The notes beneath the pieces were generated by a model. That model saw only the letters and a list, made by a program, of their open reading frames with translations, was not told the DNA's origin and did no database searches. Both the position numbers and the translations under genes were made by a program. DNA of 64,000 nt from Trichomonas vaginalis G3 (lineage: Eukaryota; Parabasalia; Trichomonadida; Trichomonadidae). Location of the stretch: the NCBI RefSeq assembly GCF_026262505.1, contig NC_067207.1:30534082-30598081 (forward strand). The letters run 5' to 3'. Positions 9,803 to 17,493 of the stretch are shown in pieces (position 1 is the first letter of the stretch; each line of letters begins with the position of its first letter).

Positions 9803-10417
9803 TTACATGTATTTTTCAGCAACTTCGTCAAATAATTTTATAGCTTTAGCTATCTCATCTACTTCAAACGTTTCTTTACCTTTTATGGGAGCACCATACA
9901 TTTTCTCAAACTTTTCAAGCAGTTCTGTTTCAGCAGCTCTCATATCATTTACAAACACAACCTTAACTCTATTGACTGTACTGTCATATCTTTGAGTTAT
10001 ATTAAATGTTCTTCCTATCTTATATCTCTTTGTATTGAAGTCCTTTGGTTTCTGAACGATATAAAGTAAGCCTTCACTGCAACGTTCAGTATCGAATGAA
10101 CCATATGTTATGAAATTATATCCAACAACTGGGTCAATCCAGAACAAAACTACTGGTATAAGACTTTTGTCGATGAGATATGTTCTTGTTCCATAGAATC
10201 TTACCGATATCATAAGCTCAGGATTTCTTGTCAAAATTTTCTGAGTTGAAGCATTTCTAACCCAGTCGTGGGATGTTTTCTTTTCAGATAGTGTTAGAAT
10301 GTCTGACAAAGAATATTTGTTGTATTTCTTTGAGTATCTTACGTTTAAATCACCAATTCTAACCACTTTGGTGTTATTGTCTATCTTTTTAACTGTTTCA
10401 AACTCAGTGTTTGTCAT
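9803..10417 (-). CDS. KilA-N-like protein with T5orf172/GIY-YIG-type C-terminal domain
   Basis: 204 residues, ATG at 10417. Residues 1-105 include a short DNA-binding module of KilA-N style (KYSLSDILTLSE, later an IDPVVGYNF segment). Residues about 115-185 read GLLYIVQKP...RYKIGRTFNITQRYDS, then DMRAAETELLEKFEK, which fits the T5orf172/GIY-YIG fold: Y-V core, R at the second strand, and Glu in the AAE helix. Such fusions occur in nucleocytoplasmic large DNA viruses and phages. Likely a site-specific nuclease or regulator. It shares the TTCTTACATAC leader (plus-strand view) with adjacent genes. Confidence 0.65.
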   Translation of the reverse strand: MTNTEFETVKKIDNNTKVVRIGDLNVRYSKKYNKYSLSDILTLSEKKTSHDWVRNASTQKILTRNPELMISVRFYGTRTYLIDKSLIPVVLFWIDPVVGYNFITYGSFDTERCSEGLLYIVQKPKDFNTKRYKIGRTFNITQRYDSTVNRVKVVFVNDMRAAETELLEKFEKMYGAPIKGKETFEVDEIAKAIKLFDEVAEKYM

Positions 10418-10560
10418 TTCCTGTTCTTACATACAAAATAAAAAAAAATATTTTAAAAAAACTAACTTTAATTTTATTTTGTATAAAAGATACAGTTATA
10501 TCATGAAATTTGGTCATTTTTTTACGATTTTCATGAGTTTTATGCAAGACCGAAAAAAGT
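10418..10560 (-). promoter_or_regulatory. Conserved leader and AT block upstream of the nuclease gene
   Basis: In sense orientation the ATG at 10417 follows TATTTTGTATGTAAGAACAG, preceded by an A/T block at 10437-10480 and GTATAAAAGA (plus strand) near 10484-10495. The TGTAAGAACA segment recurs before the genes starting at 12030 and 12972, and in altered form before 9715. It is likely part of the element's own promoter or 5' leader. Confidence 0.4.
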
Positions 10561-10660
10561 CGGGGTAGCAATTTTTTACGATTTTCATACGGAATCTCTA
10601 TCCTCGGTTTTCCGAGGGAAGCAAACATATGAGGAAATTCATGAAATTTGGTCATTTTTT
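10560..10660 (-). pseudogene. KilA-N gene fragment
   Basis: The minus strand reads HEFPHMFASLGKPRIEIPYE followed by NRKK, closely matching the EFPHMFATGRKPRVEIPYEN stretch of the KilA-N gene at 8909-9715. The surrounding sequence does not continue the similarity. The GAAATTTGGTCATTTTTT block is repeated on both sides (about 10505 and 10645), so the fragment looks like a local rearrangement product. Confidence 0.5.
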
Positions 10661-11115
10661 TCGGCAAAAATATATTTTAGGTGGAACCAGGTCACTCGGT
10701 CACTCGGTCAACTAACATCTTTTTGAAAATGGTGACAACATGACATTTTGACAACAACACAGGAAATAAACTTCTTCGTAAAGACTTTGTCAAGACTTCT
10801 TCATCGTAATGAGCGTAAATGACCCAAAAATATATTTTATGTTAGCATGTTAGATCTAACACGTTTTCTAACCACTTTTCTAACATCGTAGAAAACTCAA
10901 GAATTTTATACAGAATTCAATAAAAATATATTTTATGTTAGCATGTTAGATCTAACACGTTTTCTAACCACTTTTCTAACATATGTCCTTACTGAAAAAG
11001 TATGTGTTCCATCTGTCATTTTACTCAGAATTTTATACAGAATTCAATAAAAATATATTTTATGTTAGCATGTTAGATCTAACACGTTTTCTCACCTCTT
11101 TTCTAACATAACTAT
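10661..11115. repeat. Three direct copies of a GTTAGATCTAAC palindrome unit
   Basis: Three copies share AAAAATATATTTTATGTTAG, then CATGTTAGATCTAACACG, then TTTTCTAACC. The perfect 12-base palindrome GTTAGATCTAAC lies at 10849-10860, 10945-10956 and 11072-11083. An AGAATTTTATACAGAATTCAAT segment links the copies. No ORF is supported between 10661 and 11115. Inverted copies occur beyond the next gene at 12161 and 12258 and again at 13773. A binding-site array is plausible. Confidence 0.6.
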
Positions 11116-12030
11116 TTACAAGCGTTTTACATGGTATATGTTGCGATGGTTCATGACTTTAAACAGTTTTGTAGCTTCTATTTCTTCACGAAGGATATCA
11201 AAAGTTTTAACTATGCCGAAGGTTTCTTTATATTTCTTCTTGACGTCAGATAGAAGGAAATCGTCAGCTGTTGGATAGTTTTTGTTCAGAAATGTCAACA
11301 TGTCCATTTTATCTTCTGCTGGTTTCTCTGCTTCTTTCTTTAAATCTGCATAGTCGTTTCGCATACGTTCTATCTCTTTGACGGAGTAGTTATATTTCCT
11401 CATTGCTGCTTTACATTTAGAACATTGTGGGTTCATTTTAGCATTGTACATTGAAATTTGACCTGCAAGTACAACTAAGGCGTCAATGGTTTTCTTTAAC
11501 TCAAAAGTTGCTGGTTTTATTTGTTCGTTCCATACTTTACCTCTTCTATCTTTATCTCTTATCTGCCATACACATTTTGCAACCAACGAAACAAAGTTGT
11601 CGTAGGTCTTAAATTCTTCAGATTTATATATGTCAGAAACATTTTTATATACCATATCGCAGTCTTTGTCCATGACTTTGTGGTTGCAATGAAATCCAAG
11701 AAACTCATAGTTTACCTTTCGTATGAACTTCTTTATTTCTACCGAGTCAGTTGCTTTGACTTCTATTTCATCGAATTCAGGAATAGTAAGCTTTTGTTGT
11801 TGTATTTCAGGAAGTTTAGGTAGATGGTCAATAATATCCTGCATTTCATAAAGATACTGTTCATTTGTTTCATCTTTCGCACTACAGTCTAAATCTCCTT
11901 GGAGAAGTTCTTGCTTTATCTTCTGGATTTTTGTTTCGAAAGTATATGAAGAAGGAATGAAGTTTTTCATCTCTACTAACATTGAAGTTGGATTCATAAC
12001 TAGCGAGTTTGGTGCTGTAGTTGCTAACAT
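11116..12030 (-). CDS. Unknown Maverick protein bracketed by palindrome arrays
   Basis: Intact 304-residue ORF, ATG at 12030 after the TTGTAAGAAC leader. It is charged and mostly helical. Cysteines CSKC at about 198-201 with FHCNHKVMDKDC earlier (about 117-128) could bind a metal. The last 60 residues (MDMLTFLNKNYPTADDF...VKTFDILREEIEA) resemble a small helical DNA-binding or primase-type C-terminal module. No family recognised with confidence. Its position between opposed GTTAGATCTAAC arrays (10849-11083 and 12161-12269) makes a role in binding or maintaining these sites worth considering, but that is inference. Confidence 0.55.
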   Translation of the reverse strand: MLATTAPNSLVMNPTSMLVEMKNFIPSSYTFETKIQKIKQELLQGDLDCSAKDETNEQYLYEMQDIIDHLPKLPEIQQQKLTIPEFDEIEVKATDSVEIKKFIRKVNYEFLGFHCNHKVMDKDCDMVYKNVSDIYKSEEFKTYDNFVSLVAKCVWQIRDKDRRGKVWNEQIKPATFELKKTIDALVVLAGQISMYNAKMNPQCSKCKAAMRKYNYSVKEIERMRNDYADLKKEAEKPAEDKMDMLTFLNKNYPTADDFLLSDVKKKYKETFGIVKTFDILREEIEATKLFKVMNHRNIYHVKRL

Positions 12031-12312
12031 GTTCTTACAATAAAAATAAAAAATATTTTTTTAAAAAAACTAACTTTATTTTTTATGTTTTTTATGAAAG
12101 TGTCAAAACTCATGAATTTCGAGAGTTTTCTACGATGTTAGAAAACGTGTTAGAAAACATGTTAGATCTAACATTCTAACATAAAATATATTTTTATTGA
12201 ATTCAGCAACAAAATTCAAGAGTTTTAGACCATGTTAGAAAACGTGTTAGAAAACATGTTAGATCTAACCATCTACCCTAAAATATATTTTTGTCGAAAA
12301 AAAATGGTTCAG
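12031..12312. repeat. Two inverted copies of the GTTAGATCTAAC unit plus AT leader
   Basis: Palindrome centres lie at 12161-12172 and 12258-12269, in the orientation opposite to the three copies at 10849-11083, each followed by TAAAATATATTTTT. Bases 12040-12095 are an A/T block with AAAAAAACTAACTTTA, shared with 10450-10475. Each unit also has TGTTAGAAAACGTGTTAG half sites. Confidence 0.55.
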
Positions 12313-12972
12313 TTACTCACAATATTTTTGTACAAAACGACCCCAAACTTTTAACTTCTTTTCTGCAGCTTCTAATGTTATCTTAGCGAGTTCATATTCT
12401 CTAAATTCTCTCTTTAAATCTTCTTGTTCCCATTGGTCTAGTTCGTATGGAGAATCTCTATAACCAGAACATATCTCACGTTCATGTTCTATTTGTTTTT
12501 CATGCATTTTTCTAACTTCTTCTTCAAACAAAGGTTTTGCATTCTCTACTGTATCTTCAAGTTCTTCTTCATCTAACTTCTCATGAACTTTCTTGTCTAG
12601 GAGTCCATAATTTTTCCAACTGCTATACAATATTTGGAGAAGCCCACATTGCAATATAGTTTACGAGTCTTGGGTCTACATACATTCCTCTAACCTGTTT
12701 GATTTATCCGGAATTCCTGCATGAACTTTGTATAAAAAGCAACCCGCCGTTTTCCGCGGGTTGGTATATTCTTCACAAAATGCCTTAAAATACTCTTCCA
12801 GGACTTATTTTCCAACAACCTCTCTAAAGTCTTTCCTAAACTGCTGACACATCTTTGTTGCATTTATATAACCATCCTTGTCTCTACGTAAGACTTCAAT
12901 ACCGTTGTAAGTGCCTTTTGTGAATGTTTCGCCATTAGATTTGTTCGTGAACGTTTTTGCTTCGACTGACAT
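12313..12972 (-). pseudogene. Broken KilA-N gene
   Basis: The ATG at 12972 follows the conserved GTAAGAACAG leader and opens a KilA-N start (VLRRDKDGYINATKMCQQF) that stops at 12805. Downstream in other frames are EYFKAFCEEYTNP, then a segment with YVDPRLVNYIAMWASP, the KilA-N core helix, and finally the 12313-12654 frame with a Glu/Lys-rich helical C-terminus. At least two frameshifts separate them. The original would be about 220 residues, a paralogue of 8909-9715. Confidence 0.65.
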
Positions 12973-13054
12973 TTCTGTTCTTACAATAAAAATAAAAAAA
13001 TATTTTTTGGTGGGACGTCGGACATTCGTTTGTGGCTTAACCATCGGACCACAA

Positions 13055-13389
13055 CGATAAAAATCTCTGCTCCTAGCAGTACTGCTACTGTCAGTAGCAG
13101 TACTTTTACTGACAGTAGCAGTACTTTTTCTGACAGTAGCAGTACTTTTTCTGACAGTAGCAGTACTTTTACTGACAGTAGCAGTACTTTATCGTCGAAA
13201 ACCCTCTCAAATTTTCCTTTTTACTGCTCCTAGCAGTACTTTTACTGCTCCTAGCAGTACTGCTACTGACAGTAGCAGTACTTTTTCTGACAGTAGCAGT
13301 ACTTTTACTGACAGTAGCAGTACTTTTACTGACAGTAGCAGTACTTTTACTGACAGTAGCAGTACTGCTAGTAGCAGAGATTTTTATCG
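13055..13389. repeat. Palindromic 21-bp satellite with terminal inverted repeats
   Basis: The ends are inverted copies: CGATAAAAATCTCTGCTCCT at 13055 and, read on the minus strand from 13389, CGATAAAAATCTCTGCTACT. Between them sit about a dozen units of TGACAGTAGCAGTACTTTTA or a T-rich variant. A break around 13185-13230 contains ATCGTCGAAAACCCTCTC. Units are themselves near-palindromic (AGTAGCAGTACT). No protein is supported; the serine-rich frame here is repeat-driven. It behaves like a nested miniature element or structured DNA. Confidence 0.65.
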
Positions 13390-13396
13390 TCCAACT

Positions 13397-13516
13397 TTAC
13401 AAATGTAAACTCCTATCGTTCTATTTTCTTCACTAGGGTCTAACACCAAAGTAACCTTACAAATGTAAACTTATATCGTTCTATTTTCTTCACTAGGGTC
13501 TAACACCAAAGTAACC
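13397..13516. repeat. Two tandem 60-bp repeats
   Basis: The unit starts TTACAAATGTAAAC and ends CACCAAAGTAACC. Copies at 13397-13456 and 13457-13516 differ in only a few bases. Each begins with the near-palindrome TTACAAATGTAA. They lie between the satellite and the tRNA-like gene. Confidence 0.7.
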
Positions 13517-13554
13517 TATGTACATGAAATTTCACTGCATAAAAGGAAAAAACC

Positions 13555-13628
13555 TGCGCGAATCGGGATTTGAACCGAGGTCTTCGACGTCTGTAGCGAG
13601 GTAGCCCATACACTGAGCTATGAGCCGC
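13555..13628 (-). tRNA. tRNA-like gene or tRNA pseudogene inside the element
   Basis: The minus strand gives a 74-nt segment with an A-box (TAGCTCAGTGTATGG) and a perfect B-box (GGTTCAAATCC) at tRNA-like spacing. D-stem pairing GCTC/GGGC is possible. Acceptor pairing is limited to GCG/CGC, and the anticodon and T stems have mismatches, so folding is poor. The anticodon cannot be assigned safely; ACA is one reading of the loop. Both polymerase III boxes are intact, so it may still be transcribed. A decayed captured tRNA is the likeliest explanation. Confidence 0.45.
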
Positions 13629-13806
13629 TTGCATATTTTTAAGTAAAATATAGTATATTTGTCATACAGTGAAGGATGACCAAACTTAAAAAAATAAAAC
13701 TAAAATATATTTTTTTCTATCTTAAGGAAATTCATGAAAATTCAAGAGGTTAGAAATGAGGTTAGAAAACGTGTTAGATCTAACATGCTAACATAAACAT
13801 TATTTT
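13629..13806. repeat. Sixth GTTAGATCTAAC unit in an AT-rich spacer
   Basis: GTTAGATCTAAC lies at 13773-13784, flanked by GTTAGAAAACGT and ATGCTAACATAAA as in the other copies, with the inverted orientation. The rest of the spacer is AT-rich with no ORF supported. Confidence 0.5.
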
Positions 13807-14667
13807 TCAATACTTTTTCAGCACTTTTCCGTAGTTATATATGAAAGACAATTCGAGATAAAAGTCATAGTACAATGGTATTATATGCTGCACACCATTT
13901 GTTGTGAACCAAACTTGAAAGTCAGAGAAACTGTTACTAGGTGGTTCGTAGAATTTAGAAGCAAAGTCATAAAAGTCCTTACCGATACATAGAAAACTGT
14001 TGTTGCTTGAACTGAAACTTGCATGACACATGACATTTTGAGGGTCAAACACGTTTCTATAAACTGTCAAATCTGCTGGTGGAAGTATCAATTTAAATGG
14101 ACCATCTGGTGGTAATGGTTCGTTCTGGTTTAGTAACCGAAGAAATTGTGCCCAAGAACGTTTGTCTACTCCCCAATATAAAAACTCTGTATCTCTTGGA
14201 GGGTTAATTTCAATCTTTTGAAATGAAACGGTGGAGTTCATCTTGTCATATTCTAGTTTCAGATAGTATGTTCCATTTAGTAAAGAGTGGTATTTTTCTT
14301 GAAATTCCCAGTAGTATTTGTTTATTTGAGTTTGAAAGTCATTTAGAGTTTTCTCAAGACTTTCGTCTGAACGAATTGTAAAGATTCTCATTTCGTCAAA
14401 TTTGTCTATTAGACCATCAGAACCTTCATACTGCCCATGAAAATATACTGCGAACATAAACGCGTTAGTTCTATTTGAAAACAAAACTCTTCTAAATCCT
14501 ATTGCCTTTGCATCTGAAGGACTTTGAAGCCAACGAACTGGATAGTCAAACCTGTAAGCTCCGGATGAAATTTCTTCATCTGATATAGTCCTACCGGCAT
14601 TTGTAAAGATATAGTCTAACGGTTTTGTATCTGCTACTTTTGTTCTTTGTTTTTCAACCTGAAGCAT
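13807..14667 (-). CDS. Unknown Maverick protein, copy A of a duplicated pair
   Basis: 286 residues, ATG at 14667 after ATTTTTACATATATTAAATG. It is clearly paralogous to the 282-residue gene at 18740-19588 on the other strand. Shared blocks include TKPLD near residue 17, YRFDYP, KAIGFRR, HASFS..NSFLC, YEPPS..SFSDFQVWFTT and a C-terminal FYLELSFIYNY. The whole length aligns with few gaps. Beta-rich and Tyr/Phe-rich; no catalytic motif recognised. Both copies lie among virion-type genes, so a capsid-associated or receptor-facing role is possible but inferred. Confidence 0.6.
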   Translation of the reverse strand: MLQVEKQRTKVADTKPLDYIFTNAGRTISDEEISSGAYRFDYPVRWLQSPSDAKAIGFRRVLFSNRTNAFMFAVYFHGQYEGSDGLIDKFDEMRIFTIRSDESLEKTLNDFQTQINKYYWEFQEKYHSLLNGTYYLKLEYDKMNSTVSFQKIEINPPRDTEFLYWGVDKRSWAQFLRLLNQNEPLPPDGPFKLILPPADLTVYRNVFDPQNVMCHASFSSSNNSFLCIGKDFYDFASKFYEPPSNSFSDFQVWFTTNGVQHIIPLYYDFYLELSFIYNYGKVLKKY

Positions 14668-14703
14668 TTAATATATGTAAAAATATATTGTTTTAAAAAC
14701 GTT

Positions 14704-15288
14704 TTAAAATGGTATGCCATATAGCTTCTTGAATTTGTTAAGATATAGTCTAACGTATTTTCCATCTGTATCTCTAGCGTTTACATAAGCATAGCCCGCC
14801 TTAGTAAAACATACTTGTAATTTCCTATAGTTTACGCCGGTATAAAAGTAGAAAGAGTCCTGTTCTTCGCTATAGTAGTAAAACTCAAACGTATGCTTGC
14901 CATAGTCTGTAATTTCAATTGCTTCATCTTCTAGTTCGTCGACAAATTCGAATACTATATCTCCAAATTTGCCTTTGTTCTTATTGTTTTCAGAACGAGT
15001 GACCCAACGTAAGTTTTCAAGTCTATTGTCGTTTCTTATACGGTTTATATGGTCTACAAAAGGTAAATTGTTAGGGTTCGGTATAAAATGAGTTGCAATG
15101 ACAATATGTTTAAAATAGTTTTTTCCACTCATATCCATAAGAGCATATCCGTCATTTCGCTCCCATTCGCTTAAAACTCTTTTTGTCTTTTTGTTTCTGA
15201 CTTCAAATGACTCACAACAGTGAATTTCATATTTCTCATCTAACAAACAAGTTTCCCAACGGTCTTCTCCAACAAAATCGGCGTACAT
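14704..15288 (-). CDS. HNH homing-type endonuclease (NUMOD4-like)
   Basis: 194 residues using the ATG at 15288; the frame is open to 15378 but the extra codons overlap the upstream gene's 3' end and lack an ATG in good context. An N-terminal W..C segment (EDRWETCLLDEKYEIHCCES) resembles a NUMOD4 module. The HNH core follows: HIVIATHFIPNPNNLPFVDH (His pair), then N..D.R.ENLRWVTRSEN, with NLRWVT the usual family hallmark. Freestanding HNH nucleases of this type are common in phages and large DNA viruses and cut DNA to spread. Confidence 0.75.
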   Translation of the reverse strand: MYADFVGEDRWETCLLDEKYEIHCCESFEVRNKKTKRVLSEWERNDGYALMDMSGKNYFKHIVIATHFIPNPNNLPFVDHINRIRNDNRLENLRWVTRSENNKNKGKFGDIVFEFVDELEDEAIEITDYGKHTFEFYYYSEEQDSFYFYTGVNYRKLQVCFTKAGYAYVNARDTDGKYVRLYLNKFKKLYGIPF

Positions 15289-15335
15289 TTCAAATAAAAT
15301 AAAAAAAATATTTTTTAAAAAATATATGTTTTTCT

Positions 15336-15920
15336 TTACTTTACATAACCGCCTGCTACCAAAAGTCTTTGACGCCAACCCATACCAGCTAATGAAGGTT
15401 GACTTGGTTTAGTCTCCAGACTAAACTTTGGTTTTGGCTCCCCTTCAGTTTTTGGCTTCCCTTCTTCTATCGGTTTTTCGTCACTTTTCGGTTCACCTGA
15501 CCTTACCTCACTTGCAGGTATGGTTGTGTCGTTAACATCTTCGTAAATATCATATGCCATCTGTTTTTGTTTTCCTTTCAACTTTTTGTGTTTGTTGTAA
15601 AGTTTAGAATATTTCGACTCTAAGTCAATGAGATGTTCTATAATGAACTGTTCGTCAGTGAAGTAAACTTTTCCATCTGCTGTCTCTTTAGTTCCTTCAG
15701 ACTTCAATATTTTATTTGTGAGAGTCTGTTTCTTTTTTGAGATACTTGCCGTTCCATTTCTATGAAAAGTGACTTTGTAGTTAGGGTTTGTATTTCCAGA
15801 CCTGGCACTTTCTATTATTGAATTTTTCTCTTCATCTGTAAGTTCTTTGACAGGTTTTGACAATGGTTCTGAACTTTTTGTTTGTGGTGTCAAATCTACC
15901 GTTTCAACTTCTTCGGTCAT
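15336..15920 (-). CDS. Unknown basic virion-like protein
   Basis: 194 residues, ATG at 15920 preceded by TTTTTTACTGAGATGAA, a leader shared with the gene at 16095. Lys/Glu/Ser/Pro-rich and largely disordered. A central helix (FIIEHLIDLESKYSKLYNKH) is flanked by KPKTEGEPKPKF-type proline repeats, and a small ordered C-terminus ends GWRQRLLVAGGYVK. Looks like a minor core or scaffold protein; no family recognised. It heads a run of three small genes, 16516 to 15336, read the same way. Confidence 0.5.
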   Translation of the reverse strand: MTEEVETVDLTPQTKSSEPLSKPVKELTDEEKNSIIESARSGNTNPNYKVTFHRNGTASISKKKQTLTNKILKSEGTKETADGKVYFTDEQFIIEHLIDLESKYSKLYNKHKKLKGKQKQMAYDIYEDVNDTTIPASEVRSGEPKSDEKPIEEGKPKTEGEPKPKFSLETKPSQPSLAGMGWRQRLLVAGGYVK

Positions 15921-15939
15921 TTCATCTCAGTAAAAAATT

Positions 15940-16095
15940 TTAGTTTGGTTTGTTTTCAACTGGTTGTTTAGGTTTTTTAAGTCGGTCTAAAACTTCCTGA
16001 GGTATAGGGAGGACTTGACAAACACGTGGTTGTGTAACTGCTGGAAGTCGACAAATCCATCTTGAACCCATTTGTCTCAATGCTGTATTGTTCAT
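15940..16095 (-). CDS. Small 51-residue Maverick protein
   Basis: ATG at 16095 follows the same TTTTTTTACTGAGATGAA leader as the next gene, and the frame stops at 15940. The product begins MNNTALRQMGSRWICRLP and ends in a Pro/Lys tail. Two Cys and several Arg are present. The duplicated leader is the main evidence that this short ORF is expressed. Function unknown. Confidence 0.5.
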   Translation of the reverse strand: MNNTALRQMGSRWICRLPAVTQPRVCQVLPIPQEVLDRLKKPKQPVENKPN

Positions 16096-16114
16096 TTCAT
16101 CTCAGTAAAAAAAT

Positions 16115-16516
16115 TTACATTCCCCACGTTTGAGGCGGTTGCGGTTGGTTGTTGTTTACCCACTGTTGTGCATGGTTATATCCTCTGTTAAAGAATCTTT
16201 CACCTTGGTCCATATAGTGCCCTGCTTGGTTATAGTAGTCATTTGCTTTGTTATAATAGTTTCCTGCTTCTCTTCCTACATTGTCCATCCATCCTTGAAC
16301 TTTTCCTCTTGTTTCAGGATTTGGAATAAGATTTGCTGCATCTCGTGCTACATCCCAACCTTTCTGTACAGTTTGTATAATAGGCTGTGCTTTCTCTTTC
16401 AGTATACCTAATGTACTCAAAATCTTCCTTCCAACTCCAAATACACCTCTGGCTATTGTTCCAACTGCGGGCAAAAATCTGGATGCAACTCCTGCTAATG
16501 CGCCAAATAAACCCAT
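16115..16516 (-). CDS. Small protein with hydrophobic N-terminus and Tyr/Asn-rich tail
   Basis: 133 residues, ATG at 16516. The N-terminus, MGLFGALAGVASRFLPAVG, is an amphipathic/hydrophobic helix rich in Gly and Ala, followed by basic residues. The C-terminal half is Asn/Tyr/Gln-rich (NYYNKANDYYNQAGHYMDQG). An MGLF/MGFF start is shared with 19593-19838. Membrane-active minor capsid proteins (such as adenovirus protein VI) have comparable N-terminal helices, so a role in crossing membranes is a hypothesis only. It diverges from the integrase across a 17-bp spacer. Confidence 0.55.
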   Translation of the reverse strand: MGLFGALAGVASRFLPAVGTIARGVFGVGRKILSTLGILKEKAQPIIQTVQKGWDVARDAANLIPNPETRGKVQGWMDNVGREAGNYYNKANDYYNQAGHYMDQGERFFNRGYNHAQQWVNNNQPQPPQTWGM

Positions 16517-16533
16517 TTCTTATAGGGTAAAAA
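16517..16533. promoter_or_regulatory. 17-bp bidirectional spacer, integrase side
   Basis: TTCTTATAGGGTAAAAA is the entire space between the ATG of the minus gene (16514-16516) and the ATG of integrase (16534). In the leftward sense it reads TTTTTACCCTATAAGAA, the T-run plus AC arrangement seen before other right-half genes. Confidence 0.5.
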
Positions 16534-17493
16534 ATGACGAATCCAAACAAGGACCCCTATGTTTCTAAAGCGACAAAGAAAGCACTCATGATAAAAATCT
16601 TTAGTTCAACACCAAATGCTTGGTTTATGGATATCTTGGAAAACATTCCGAGGTATAGAGAAGATGGACCACCATACTGGCTAATATTTGTCGGTCAAAA
16701 CACAAGATACTGTGAAGCCATACCATTATGGTCCAAAAATATTTTAGATGTGAAAACTGCTTTGACAATATTCGTTGACAAATACCATCCAACAAAACTG
16801 ACATCTGACTGTGAAAGTTCTTTCAAATCAGATAATGTAAAAAACTATCTGCGTTCAAAAAATGTAAACCAATATTTCATTGTCGACCAAAACCATTCTG
16901 CTCTTGGTGTCATTGACAGTTGTATAAAAATCTTAAGAGACTTAAACCAACCACAAGGTGGTGAAGCAAATGAAATGTCATATGACGACAAATATAGACA
17001 TTTCTCCATGGCAAAGATGAGACAAGTTTTAAATATTTACAATAACCGTAAACAAAAAGGTTTGGGAAACCACTCCCCCGAAGAAATGAAAAACAACCCT
17101 GACTTAGAGAAAGACTATATATTTAATAGTTTAGTCAAAAGAGACAAACAAGAAAGAATGCCGGGCTTCAAACTTAAGAAAGGTGACAAAGTAAAAATAG
17201 AAATACCTAAACGCGACCCATATGAAAATACTATTGACTATGACAACAATGGGAACTCGACAGGTACTCACATTCGTGTTCGTAAAAATAGAAGAAAGTA
17301 TACAAGAGAATATTATGAAGTTTTAGGCAAACATGGCAAAATGTACACACTGCAAGCAGAAGATAAAACTACTATTGTCAGACCTCGTTTCAAACTTGTT
17401 AAGGTTCAAGGTGGTATACTTTCAAAGACAGTTCCTAACAAATATAAGACAACTCCTGACGAATATGCTAAAGAAGTTGAAAATGACGACTAA
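16534..17493 (+). CDS. Maverick retroviral-type integrase (rve)
   Basis: 319 residues. The catalytic core shows Asp33 (WFMDI), Asp92 (LTSDCESSF) and Asp128 (ALGVIDS), with exactly 35 residues between the last two, so the triad reads DD35D rather than DD35E. The C-terminal half is basic (KKGDKVKIEIPKR, later VRKNRRKYTREYYEV), as for an SH3-like DNA-binding domain; there is no chromodomain visible. This enzyme inserts the element into host DNA and is the diagnostic gene for Mavericks/Polintons. It diverges from the 16115 gene and ends against the tail-fibre gene, with a few bases shared between the two stops. Intact as read. Confidence 0.8.
   Translation: MTNPNKDPYVSKATKKALMIKIFSSTPNAWFMDILENIPRYREDGPPYWLIFVGQNTRYCEAIPLWSKNILDVKTALTIFVDKYHPTKLTSDCESSFKSDNVKNYLRSKNVNQYFIVDQNHSALGVIDSCIKILRDLNQPQGGEANEMSYDDKYRHFSMAKMRQVLNIYNNRKQKGLGNHSPEEMKNNPDLEKDYIFNSLVKRDKQERMPGFKLKKGDKVKIEIPKRDPYENTIDYDNNGNSTGTHIRVRKNRRKYTREYYEVLGKHGKMYTLQAEDKTTIVRPRFKLVKVQGGILSKTVPNKYKTTPDEYAKEVENDD

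Noticed and set aside
13030-13233. Serine/threonine-rich plus-strand frame
   Set aside because: Purely a translation of the 21-bp satellite.
13055-13516. CRISPR-like array
   Set aside because: The repeats are contiguous without unique spacers and the genome is eukaryotic; it is a satellite.
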